This document shows positions 1 through 5,240 of a stretch of 5,582 nt of DNA, in pieces. Origin of the DNA: an uncultured Bryobacteraceae bacterium (lineage in GTDB: Bacteria > Acidobacteriota > Terriglobia > Bryobacterales > Bryobacteraceae). Every line of letters starts with the position of its first letter. Positions within the stretch are counted from its first letter, which is position 1. The notes below the pieces were generated by a model that saw only the letters and a list, made by a program, of their open reading frames with translations, had not been told where the DNA came from and did not search any database. A program made the position numbers and the translations under genes. Location: positions 1 to 5,582 of the forward strand of contig CAKZVG010000483.1 of the NCBI GenBank assembly GCA_937921835.1, written 5' to 3'.

Positions 1-64
1 GCTGGTCCTCAAGAGGCGCCGCGGCGGCCATGAGCGCGGACGGCAGGGTAAGAATCGCGGCCAT
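1..64 (-). CDS. N-terminal fragment of a possible exported protein (partial, runs off left edge)
   Basis: Reading leftward from an ATG at 64, 21 codons are open to the window edge and give MAAILTLPSALMAAAAPLED and one further Q. The stretch is hydrophobic and ends in an Ala-rich segment resembling a Sec signal-peptidase site. The same frame is open upstream to tandem TAA codons near 244-249. It would add an RRRR cluster just before AAVMAAIL if translation began at the in-frame GTG at 214, which has a GGGAAG Shine-Dalgarno-like sequence in front. The ATG at 64 has no clear ribosome binding site, and without the arginines the signal peptide lacks a positive n-region, so the start is unresolved. 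The mature protein lies outside the window and I cannot name its function. The gene is divergent from the histidine kinase. Confidence 0.35.
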   Translation of the reverse strand, partial: MAAILTLPSALMAAAAPLEDQ

Positions 65-298
65 AACAGCGGCCCGGCGCCGCCGTCCCGGCGGCGGGGC
101 ATCGGGTCCTGGTTGGAGGCTCGGCCGGGCCGCGGCGGACAGCGAGTCCTCGCGCCGGGCTTCCGCCGCGATCCGGCCAACCGGCCTTGCTGCTTCGCTT
201 CCGGAGTGACTCACGCTGCTTCCCGCGATTCCGGGGTTCCTCCATTATTACTCGCCGTCAGGGATCCCGGTTCCAGCCGGCAGCGGCCCGGACCGCTC

Positions 299-307
299 TG
301 CTATGAT
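299..307 (+). promoter_or_regulatory. possible extended -10 element (TGCTATGAT) of the kinase operon
   Basis: TGC-TATGAT matches an extended -10 hexamer. No recognisable -35 is found 16-18 bases upstream, where the sequence is GC-rich. Transcription would begin near 314, downstream of the ATG at 303. If this promoter is real, the kinase would have to start at the ATG at 330, with a leader of about 16 bases. The evidence is one short motif only. Confidence 0.35.
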
Positions 308-1475
308 CAAAACAAAACCGGACCACGCCATGGCTTCTCCGGCCGGCCGTAAAATCGCTCCGTCCCGCCCCAGGAAACGCCCTCGCACGCCGTCCTCGCT
401 CGAAGCCGCGCTGCGGCGCAGCGAACAGCTTACCCGGGGGATCATCGATTCGCTCGCAGCGCACGTGGCGGTGCTCGATTCGGAAGGGCGGATCGTGATG
501 ACCAACGACGCCTGGAACCGTTTCGCGCGCGAGAACTCGCCGGGACGGCCCCGCCGGACGGGCGTCGGCGTAAACTATCTCAACGTCTGCCGCTCGGCCT
601 GCGGCGGCGAGAGCGCCGAAGGCGCCGAGGACATTCTCGGCGGCCTGACGCGGCTGCTGAAAGGCGCACGGGAGAGCTTCTCTTTCGAGTACCCTTGCCA
701 CTCGCCGAACGAGCGCCGCTGGTTCCTGTTGCAGGCCACGCGGCTGCGCGGTCCCGCGGGCGGGGCGGTGTTGCTGCACGTCAACATCACCGAACGCAAG
801 CTGATGGAAGGGAAGCTGCTCGATCACGAGCGGCTGCGGGTGCTGACCACCGGGTTGCTCAACGGCCAGGAAGAGGAGCGGCGGCGCATCGCGCGCGAAC
901 TCCACGACGGGCTGAACCAGCAGGTGGCGGTGCTGGCCATCGAGCTCGGCATGCTGGCGCAGAAGGCGGGCGGGGAACTGAGCGCCGGGCTGCGGAATCT
1001 CCAGCAGCAGACCATCGAGCTTTCCGACCACATCCGCCGCATCTCGCACCGGCTGCACCCGGCCGCACTCGAGTACCTGGGGATCGCCGTGGCGCTGAAG
1101 GCGCACTGCGCCGAATTCTCCCAGCGCGAAGGCATCCGCGCCGACCTCAGCATCGAGGGCGATTTCGGCAAACTGGCCCCCGACCGCGCCCTCTGCCTGT
1201 ACCGGGTGGTCCAGGAGTGCCTGGCCAACGCCGCCCGGCATTCCGGCGCGCGCGAGGTCCTGATCTCACTTTCCCGTTCGGGCGGCGACGCCGACCTGGT
1301 GGTCATCGACAACGGGCGCGGTTTCGACGCCGCCCAGCGCGGCAAGGGCCTGGGGCTGGTGAGCATGGAGGAGCGGGTCAACCTGCTGGGCGGCTGCTTC
1401 GAACTGCGGTCGGAACCCGGGGAAGGCGCCCGTATCCATATCCGCCTGCCGCTTGAGAAGGAGGGCGCCGCGTGA
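303..1475 (+). CDS. PAS domain-containing sensor histidine kinase, NarX/DegS-like HisKA_3 class
   Basis: This cytoplasmic two-component kinase of about 390 residues would autophosphorylate on His and pass the phosphate to the response regulator encoded immediately downstream. Residues 1-30 are basic and look disordered. Residues 35-165 form a PAS domain, starting near EQLTRGIIDSLAAHVAVLDS and ending at the typical NITERK. Residues 185-255 are the HisKA_3 dimerisation domain with RRIARELHDGLNQQ, in which H201 is the phosphoacceptor, followed by SHRLHPAALEYLGIAVAL. Residues 290-385 are the HATPase_c domain: N-box around N309 (QECLANAARHS), G1 box DNGRG at 336-340, and GKGLGLVSMEERV at 348-359. 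No membrane segment is present, so the signal is probably sensed in the cytoplasm through PAS; the ligand is unknown. An alternative start at 330 (residue 10) fits the TATGAT box better. Neither start has a clear Shine-Dalgarno. The gene overlaps the next by 4 bases. Confidence 0.95.
   Translation: MIKTKPDHAMASPAGRKIAPSRPRKRPRTPSSLEAALRRSEQLTRGIIDSLAAHVAVLDSEGRIVMTNDAWNRFARENSPGRPRRTGVGVNYLNVCRSACGGESAEGAEDILGGLTRLLKGARESFSFEYPCHSPNERRWFLLQATRLRGPAGGAVLLHVNITERKLMEGKLLDHERLRVLTTGLLNGQEEERRRIARELHDGLNQQVAVLAIELGMLAQKAGGELSAGLRNLQQQTIELSDHIRRISHRLHPAALEYLGIAVALKAHCAEFSQREGIRADLSIEGDFGKLAPDRALCLYRVVQECLANAARHSGAREVLISLSRSGGDADLVVIDNGRGFDAAQRGKGLGLVSMEERVNLLGGCFELRSEPGEGARIHIRLPLEKEGAA
1458..1465 (+). 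promoter_or_regulatory. ribosome binding site (AAGGAGGG) for the response regulator
   Basis: A strong Shine-Dalgarno lies inside the last codons of the kinase, 6 bases before a GTG. That GTG shares bases with the kinase stop (GTGA overlap, 1472-1475). It fixes the GTG start of the regulator and suggests translational coupling within one operon. Confidence 0.8.
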
Positions 1476-2110
1476 AGCGGCCACGAGTGGTTCTGGCCGA
1501 CGATCACACGATGGTAGTCGCCGGCTTGAGCCGCCTGCTCGAACCGGAGTTCGAACTGGCGGGAACGGCGGAAAACGGGCAGGCGCTGCTCGAGGCCGCC
1601 GAGCGCACGGAGCCGGACGTGATTGTGGCCGATATCTCAATGCCACTGTTGAACGGCATCGACGCCGTGCGGGAGATCCGGCGGCGCGGTTGCCAGGCGA
1701 AAATCATCTTTCTCACCATGCACTCGGAGGTCAGCTTCGCCGTCGAGGCGCTGGAGGCGGGCGCCTCGGGCTATCTTCTCAAGCAGTCCGCGGCCGAGGA
1801 GCTGCTGGCCGCGGTGCGCGAAGTGCTCAAGGGACGCACCTACGTCACGCCGCTCATCGCCCGCGAGGTCTTTGAAGCGGCGCTGCACGGGAAACGGGCG
1901 CCGGACCGGCCTTCGGTCAAGCTGACCGCGCGCGAGCGCCAGGTGCTGCAACTGCTGGCCGAAGGCAAGTCAGCCAAGGAGATCGCCTCCCTCCTGAACG
2001 TCTCCACCCGGACCGCCGAGTTTCACAAGTACAATGTGATGGACAAGCTCGGGCTGCGCTCCACGGCCGAACTGACGCAGTACGCGATGAAACACGGCCT
2101 GGTGTCCTGA
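1472..2110 (+). CDS. NarL/FixJ-family response regulator (receiver + LuxR-type HTH)
   Basis: This 212-residue transcription factor is the likely partner of the overlapping kinase. The receiver domain (about 4-120) has all key residues: acidic pair D10-D11 in VVLADDH, phosphoacceptor D54 in VIVADISMP, T82 in IIFLTMH, and K104 in YLLKQS. The LuxR/GerE helix-turn-helix (about 148-210) contains LTARERQVLQLLAEGKSAKE, the recognition-helix region STRTAEFHKYNVMDKLGL, and a final ELTQYAMKHGLV. Length and domain order are normal for the family. It starts at GTG, supported by the AAGGAGGG site 6 bases upstream. Family knowledge says phosphorylation of D54 promotes dimerisation and promoter binding; the target genes cannot be read from this window. 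A terminator-like hairpin follows the stop codon. Confidence 0.96.
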   Translation: MKRPRVVLADDHTMVVAGLSRLLEPEFELAGTAENGQALLEAAERTEPDVIVADISMPLLNGIDAVREIRRRGCQAKIIFLTMHSEVSFAVEALEAGASGYLLKQSAAEELLAAVREVLKGRTYVTPLIAREVFEAALHGKRAPDRPSVKLTARERQVLQLLAEGKSAKEIASLLNVSTRTAEFHKYNVMDKLGLRSTAELTQYAMKHGLVS

Positions 2111-2119
2111 GCGGCCTCG

Positions 2120-2156
2120 CCGCCCGGGGCGCCAAGCGGGCGGACCTGTAATTTTT
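2120..2156 (+). terminator. possible Rho-independent terminator after the kinase/regulator operon
   Basis: CCGCCCG (2120-2126) pairs perfectly with CGGGCGG (2137-2143) across a 10-base loop. A run of five T residues follows at 2152-2156. The T run is separated from the stem by 8 bases, further than in a canonical terminator, so the call is tentative. A small competing hairpin, GCGGC/GCCGC, sits at 2111-2123. Confidence 0.4.
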
Positions 2157-2200
2157 CCCAGGAGACTTTCCCGGCGGCTCCGCCGATCATCAGATTAGTT

Positions 2201-2208
2201 GAGAGGAA
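2201..2208 (+). promoter_or_regulatory. ribosome binding site (GAGAGGAA) deciding the start of the orphan receiver
   Basis: GAGAGGAA ends 8 bases before the GTG at 2217. The longer reading frame would start at a TTG at 2199 that overlaps this site, so the GTG is the better start. Just upstream, CGGCG (2172-2176) and CGCCG (2181-2185) can form a small hairpin. Confidence 0.55.
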
Positions 2209-2216
2209 ATCACCAA

Positions 2217-2609
2217 GTGCGCGTTCTGATCGCGGACGGCCATGCCCCGGCGCGTCAAAGCATCCGTCAATTGCTCTCCGCGCGTTATGACGTGGTGGGC
2301 GAGGCGGCAGACTGGCGCTTGCTGGCCGGGATGGCGAGTTCGCTCCGTCCCGACGTTCTGGTGATCGACTTTGGCTTGCTTCCGGGCGATTCGCTGGAGT
2401 CGCTGCGAGCCAGCCGCCAGGCTTGCCCCGGCGCGCGCACGGTGCTGCTCACCGGCGACACGGTTTGCGCCGTGGCGGAAGCCGCGTTGGCCGCCGGCGC
2501 GGACGGGGTGGTGTTCAAGTGCCGCGCTGCCGAGGAGTTGCCGGACGCCCTCACGGCTGCCCTGGAAGGACGGCCTTTCATCTCTCCTTCCTGCTCGTCC
2601 CAAGCGTGA
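2217..2609 (+). CDS. stand-alone NarL-like receiver domain protein without output domain
   Basis: The 130-residue protein consists of a single receiver domain. It begins MRVLIADGHAPARQSIRQLL, has the presumed phosphoacceptor D51 in VLVIDFGLLPGD, T79 in VLLTGD, and K101 in VVFKCRAAEEL, and stops right after RPFISP, the point where NarL-type regulators normally begin the linker to their HTH. Two things are unusual. Only one residue of the N-terminal acidic pair is kept (D7-G8 instead of D-D). The DNA-binding domain is absent, and I see no HTH remnant in the 114 bases after the stop. It resembles the receiver of the regulator upstream (KQSAAEEL versus KCRAAEEL), so it may derive from a NarL-type gene. 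Single-domain receivers usually act through protein contacts or as phosphate acceptors. A link with the kinase at 303 is inferred only from proximity, about 106 bases past that operon. Confidence 0.88.
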   Translation: MRVLIADGHAPARQSIRQLLSARYDVVGEAADWRLLAGMASSLRPDVLVIDFGLLPGDSLESLRASRQACPGARTVLLTGDTVCAVAEAALAAGADGVVFKCRAAEELPDALTAALEGRPFISPSCSSQA

Positions 2610-2654
2610 TGCGGGCCGGTCCCCGGGATTCTTGCAGGCGGTTCCCTGTTAGTT

Positions 2655-2710
2655 TTTCGAGTATCTCTGAAATGGCTTCCAGCGTAAATTACAACTTACG
2701 GTACTCGAAA
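2655..2710 (+). repeat. nested inverted repeats in the leader of the ECF sigma gene
   Basis: TTTCGAGTA (2655-2663) and TACTCGAAA (2702-2710) are perfect 9-base inverted repeats. Inside them, CGTAA (2683-2687) and TTACG (2696-2700) form a second perfect pair with an 8-base loop. In RNA the outer stem could add a T-G and a C-G pair, at the cost of the inner one. The right outer arm ends one base before the CAGGAG Shine-Dalgarno of the sigma gene. The block is much more AT-rich than its surroundings. It could be an operator or an mRNA structure limiting ribosome access. No T run follows, so it is not a simple terminator. Confidence 0.6.
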
Positions 2711-2723
2711 CAGGAGCTACACG

Positions 2724-3353
2724 ATGACCAAGACCGATGCGGACCGCAAAGGAAACGCGCTGAGCGCGATGGACGATCCAGCCCTGGTGCGGCTGGCGCA
2801 GGTCGGACACGACCCGGCCTTTGAGGAGCTGATCGGGCGCTACCGCGCCAAGCTTTTCAAGACCGCGATGGGGATTCTGCGCAACCCGGAGGACGCCGAG
2901 GACGAATTGCAAAACGCCTTCTGGAACGCCTACCGCCATATCGGCGGATTCGAGCAGAATGCGCAGTTCAGCACCTGGATCACGCGCATCCTCCTGAACC
3001 AGTGCCTGATGCGTTTGCGCAAGGACCGCCGCCGCCCGCAGATGAGCATCGACAGCTTCTCGCTCGGCGACGAAGTGACGACGCTCGATCTTCCGGACCA
3101 GCGGCCGAACCAGGAACTGACGCTATCGGGGACGGAAATCAGCGGAACTCTGCGCAGCGAGGTGAAGCGGCTGCCGCCATTGATGCGGCAGGTGCTGCTG
3201 CTGGTGCACCTGGACGAACTCCCCATCGCCGACGCGGCGGCGCGCCTGGGCATCTCGGTTCCGGCGGCCAAGTCGCGCCTGCTGCGCGCGCGCCAGGAAT
3301 TGCGGCGCAGGATGGAGCGGCACCTGCTCACGCCGGAGATGGCCTCGGTCTGA
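2724..3353 (+). CDS. RNA polymerase sigma factor, ECF (sigma-70 family, RpoE-like)
   Basis: The 209-residue protein would direct core RNA polymerase to a specific promoter set. Region 2 spans about 31-100: FEELIGRYRAKLFKTAMGIL, the helix with NPEDAEDELQNAFWNAY (54-70), and FSTWITRILLNQCLMRLRK, which covers -10 recognition and the core-binding surface. A variable linker (101-145) follows. Region 4 spans about 146-195 with LPPLMRQVLLLVHLDELPIA and the helix-turn-helix AAARLGISVPAAKSRLLRAR for -35 recognition. Length and domain order fit ECF sigma factors; there is no C-terminal extension. The ATG is supported by CAGGAG 7 bases upstream. No anti-sigma gene follows: the next gene is convergent and encodes a cytochrome. 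No ECF-type promoter (GGAAC...GTC) was found upstream, so autoregulation is not evident. The exact ECF group cannot be assigned by eye. Confidence 0.95.
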   Translation: MTKTDADRKGNALSAMDDPALVRLAQVGHDPAFEELIGRYRAKLFKTAMGILRNPEDAEDELQNAFWNAYRHIGGFEQNAQFSTWITRILLNQCLMRLRKDRRRPQMSIDSFSLGDEVTTLDLPDQRPNQELTLSGTEISGTLRSEVKRLPPLMRQVLLLVHLDELPIADAAARLGISVPAAKSRLLRARQELRRRMERHLLTPEMASV

Positions 3354-3400
3354 GCGGCTGACGCGGCCGGGACGAAGCCCGCGCGGACATAAGGTTGCTG

Positions 3401-3922
3401 TCATCGCACCGCCAGCAGGGGCTGCGTCACCACCCGGTTGGATTCCGGTTGAACGGTCTTGAGGTAGAAGTAGACGGCGGTCAGATCTTCTTCCTCCATT
3501 CGCGCGAAACCCAGCCGAGGCATGATGGTGAATCGCTCCAGGCCGACCTTAGTCGGCTCCCGAGCGATGTACTGCCGGTAACGGTAGAAGGTGTCCAGAA
3601 AGCGCCGCTCGCTCCAGGCGCCAATTCCAGTTGCGGGGTCAGGCGTCAGATTGGCGCTCGCGGCGATCAGGCCGGGGCCGAATTGAAACGTCTCCCCGCC
3701 CGCCAACAGCCGGCTGGTATCGGGTTTACCTTTCACCATGGGCGTGTGGCATTCGATACAGCCCGCCAGGTTTGCCACGTAGCCGCCGTAAGCCACGCGG
3801 TTGAAGCGGTCTGGCGCTGGCACCATTCCGGCCGGCCGGGGTTCGCCCTTGACGAGAAGCGACACGGGGAATGCCAGTTCGGTGCGCGGCAGGGGGTTGC
3901 GCACCGGCTTCAGAGTGTTCAG
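3401..3922 (-). CDS. C-terminal heme domain of the interrupted cytochrome c (no own start)
   Basis: These 173 codons after the TAG encode the second cytochrome c domain with CIECH and end in a normal TGA. The first possible restart is a GTG at 3904, which has no convincing Shine-Dalgarno. A product starting there would lack an export signal, whereas heme attachment to CxxCH takes place outside the cytoplasm. Independent translation is therefore unlikely to give a working protein. The gene converges with the sigma factor gene with 47 bases between stop codons. Confidence 0.6.
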   Translation of the reverse strand: MNTLKPVRNPLPRTELAFPVSLLVKGEPRPAGMVPAPDRFNRVAYGGYVANLAGCIECHTPMVKGKPDTSRLLAGGETFQFGPGLIAASANLTPDPATGIGAWSERRFLDTFYRYRQYIAREPTKVGLERFTIMPRLGFARMEEEDLTAVYFYLKTVQPESNRVVTQPLLAVR

Positions 3923-4384
3923 CTAGGCCACCAGGGACTCGACGTCCTGGTCGCTCATGTAGCGGTAGCGCGGGTAACCCATTAACGGGAACAGCGCCCG
4001 GCCGTCGCGGCTGACACCATCGCGGATGGCGCGGATCTTCTCGCCGTCGGACCAGGCGCCGATGCCGGTTTCCACATCCGGCGTGATATTGGGCGCGATG
4101 ACTTCGCCCGGGAGGCCCATTTCGACCGGGAAGCGGAAGGCATTGCCGCGGCCGGAGACCACCACGGGGCCGGCAAAGCGAGTGAAATCGCGCTCGGAGT
4201 GGCAGCCGTCGCAATCGGCCACGACCTCGAACAAATACTTGCCGCGCGCTACACGCTCGGGCGTCATCGGGACGCGGACGTCCCGCGGCGGCGCCATGGC
4301 CGGTTTGCGCAGGAACAGCCAGCCAACTCCGCCGGCGGCGGCCAACAGCAGCGCAGTCAAGGGAAGCAACAGCATTCTCTTCAT
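3923..4384 (-). CDS. N-terminal, mono-heme part of the interrupted cytochrome c
   Basis: This is the part translated if TAG acts as a stop: 153 residues with an N-terminal hydrophobic anchor, one CxxCH and Met135. A strong Shine-Dalgarno, GGAGGGG on the minus strand (4389-4395), fixes the start at 4384. A longer frame reaching 4444 adds 20 residues upstream of this site without support. The product ends in what should be the last helix of the heme domain, where related proteins continue into Tyr-Leu. It contains both expected heme ligands but lacks the end of that helix, so whether it folds stably is uncertain. Confidence 0.75.
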   Translation of the reverse strand: MKRMLLLPLTALLLAAAGGVGWLFLRKPAMAPPRDVRVPMTPERVARGKYLFEVVADCDGCHSERDFTRFAGPVVVSGRGNAFRFPVEMGLPGEVIAPNITPDVETGIGAWSDGEKIRAIRDGVSRDGRALFPLMGYPRYRYMSDQDVESLVA

Positions 4385-4469
4385 GGTTCCCCTCCGGATG
4401 GCTGAGCGCCCCGGATTCCAGCCGGTGAGGCGCCCGGCAACCAAGAAACGCGCGAAATGCCGCGGGACC

Positions 4470-4482
4470 GGCTCCAGGAGCC
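4470..4482. promoter_or_regulatory. perfect 13-base palindrome, possible operator
   Basis: GGCTCC-A-GGAGCC is a perfect dyad with a single central base. It lies in the 136-base divergent region between the cytochrome and the gene at 4521. It coincides with where the -35 of a promoter using the TATGAT at 4495 would fall (about 4472-4477). A repressor or activator site is an inference from position. In GC-rich DNA some palindromes arise by chance. Confidence 0.35.
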
Positions 4483-4494
4483 TCCGCCGGGCAT

Positions 4495-4500
4495 TATGAT
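4495..4500 (+). promoter_or_regulatory. possible -10 element (TATGAT)
   Basis: TATGAT lies about 20 bases before the ATG at 4521 and would give a leader of roughly 14 bases. No -35 match is visible. The ATG codons at 4496 and 4499 are out of frame with the downstream gene. Confidence 0.35.
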
Positions 4501-4520
4501 GGTGATTCCCAGATCCCGCG

Positions 4521-5132
4521 ATGCGAAACGGATTTAACAGGGCCGAGAGCGCCTTGCTCGGCCGGCTTTCGACGCCGGAAAAAATCCAGCGTTTTCTGGA
4601 CGAAGAGGTGGCCTACAACAAGGAGCCGGACGGCCCCACCTGCCGCTCGCCGCGGCGGGTGCTGCGGGACCTGACCGGGCACTGCATGGAGGGCGCGCTG
4701 TTCGGCGCCGCGGCGCTGCGGCGCCTGGGACATCCGCCGCTGCTGGTGGATCTCGAAGCGGTGCGGGACGACGATCACGTGCTGGCGGTGTTCCGGGAGC
4801 GAGGGCATTGGGGCGCGATCGCCAAATCGAACTACTCCGGCCTGCGCTTCCGCGAGCCGGTCTACCGCACGCTGCGCGAGCTGGCGATGTCCTATTTCGA
4901 GCACTACTACAACCCGGCCGGAGAGAAGACGCTGCGCGCCTATTCGCGCACGGTCGATCTGGCTCGTTTCGACCACCTGGAATGGATGACCAGCGAGGAG
5001 GATCTGTGGCCGGTGGCGGAGCACCTCGGCACCGTCCGTCACTACCGCATCCTGACGCCATCCATGGAGCGCGGCCTGCGGCGCGTGGACCCGCGGCTGA
5101 TGGCGGCCGGACGGGTCGGGCTGCGGGAGTAG
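4521..5132 (+). CDS. conserved protein of unknown function, possible transglutaminase-like fold
   Basis: The 203-residue protein has no signal peptide or membrane segment and is probably cytoplasmic. The central part looks strongly patterned: a Cys at the start of a helix (GHCMEGALFGAAALRRLG, C55), a His on a strand (VRDDDHVLAVF, H86), then GHWGAIAKSNYSGLRFREP with N104. The order Cys-His-Asn/Asp with this spacing recalls the papain/transglutaminase-like fold, in which such residues form a catalytic triad. This is inference from pattern only; no substrate can be named. A later block, LRELAMSYFEHYYNPAGEKT, and the C-terminal WMTSEEDLWPVAEHL also look conserved from memory of hypothetical proteins in Acidobacteriota. 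The ATG at 4521 lacks a Shine-Dalgarno; upstream ATG and GTG codons are out of frame. The gene is transcribed away from the cytochrome. Confidence 0.85.
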   Translation: MRNGFNRAESALLGRLSTPEKIQRFLDEEVAYNKEPDGPTCRSPRRVLRDLTGHCMEGALFGAAALRRLGHPPLLVDLEAVRDDDHVLAVFRERGHWGAIAKSNYSGLRFREPVYRTLRELAMSYFEHYYNPAGEKTLRAYSRTVDLARFDHLEWMTSEEDLWPVAEHLGTVRHYRILTPSMERGLRRVDPRLMAAGRVGLRE

Positions 5133-5212
5133 GCGGTCCGGAGCCGAGGGAACGGGCGGAACCCGCTCCGCTGGCGCCGTGGACGCCCCCGGCCGCGGCT
5201 CGGCGATACCCG

Positions 5213-5218
5213 TATAAT
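5213..5218 (+). promoter_or_regulatory. consensus -10 box (TATAAT) before the NtrY-like kinase
   Basis: TATAAT is a perfect -10 match in GC-rich surroundings, 22 bases before the ATG at 5241. The region 17 bases upstream is GC-rich and has no -35 match. Transcription would start near 5225, giving a leader of about 16 bases without a clear Shine-Dalgarno, though a GGAATTCC palindrome lies directly before the start. Confidence 0.5.
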
Positions 5219-5240
5219 TGTGGTACTAACCGGAATTCCC

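Larger units (their letters stand above)
3401..4384 (-). pseudogene. di-heme cytochrome c gene interrupted by one in-frame TAG
   Basis: Read leftward from 4384, one frame of 327 codons encodes an N-terminal membrane anchor or signal (residues 4-25) and two similar cytochrome c domains. Domain 1 (about 45-157) has the heme site CDGCH at 58-62 and a candidate axial Met135 in LFPLMGYP. Domain 2 (about 197-312) has CIECH at 209-213 and a candidate Met288 in FTIMPRLGF. Each domain carries a matching block, NITPDVETGIGAWS and NLTPDPATGIGAWS, as expected for tandem cytochrome c units. Codon 154 (3923-3925) is TAG, between ESLVA and LNTLKPVRNP. Related domains commonly have Tyr-Leu here, so a single change from a Tyr codon explains it. 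The frame is otherwise intact on both sides. Full length, it would be an exported electron-transfer protein; its donor and acceptor are unknown. Sequencing error, recent mutation or readthrough all remain possible. Confidence 0.85.

Noticed and set aside
9..245. A 78-codon minus-strand open frame beginning at 245 with GGAGGAA around its start
   Set aside because: The product is an Arg/Pro/Gly-rich low-complexity sequence typical of a shadow frame. The neighbouring frame with a signal-peptide-like stretch running off the edge is more plausible.
258..1241. A 327-codon open frame on the minus strand inside the kinase gene
   Set aside because: It lies opposite a kinase with complete, ordered motifs. 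Long antisense frames are expected in high-GC coding DNA, and its product is low-complexity and unrecognisable.
2642..2690. Sigma-70 or ECF promoter for the sigma gene
   Set aside because: No pair of -35 and -10 elements at acceptable spacing, and no GGAAC/GTC pair, could be found.
2610..2723. Possible decayed HTH domain following the orphan receiver
   Set aside because: Reading past the stop in all three frames gave nothing like a LuxR-type HTH, so a simple premature stop or frameshift is not supported.
3354..3400. Bidirectional terminator between the convergent sigma and cytochrome genes
   Set aside because: Only a 4-base stem, CGGG/CCCG (3368-3371 and 3378-3381), and no T run on either strand.
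3395..3985. A 196-codon open frame on the plus strand opposite the cytochrome gene
   Set aside because: It mirrors the GC-rich codon pattern of the cytochrome on the other strand, resembles no protein, and would run through both the amber site and the conserved heme motif region. The minus-strand frame has clear cytochrome motifs.
5141..5201. Hairpins between the gene at 4521 and the NtrY-like gene (GAGCCG/CGGCTC and GCGGA/TCCGC) as a terminator
   Set aside because: The stems are short or widely spaced, compete with each other, and no T run follows. They are expected by chance in this GC-rich stretch.
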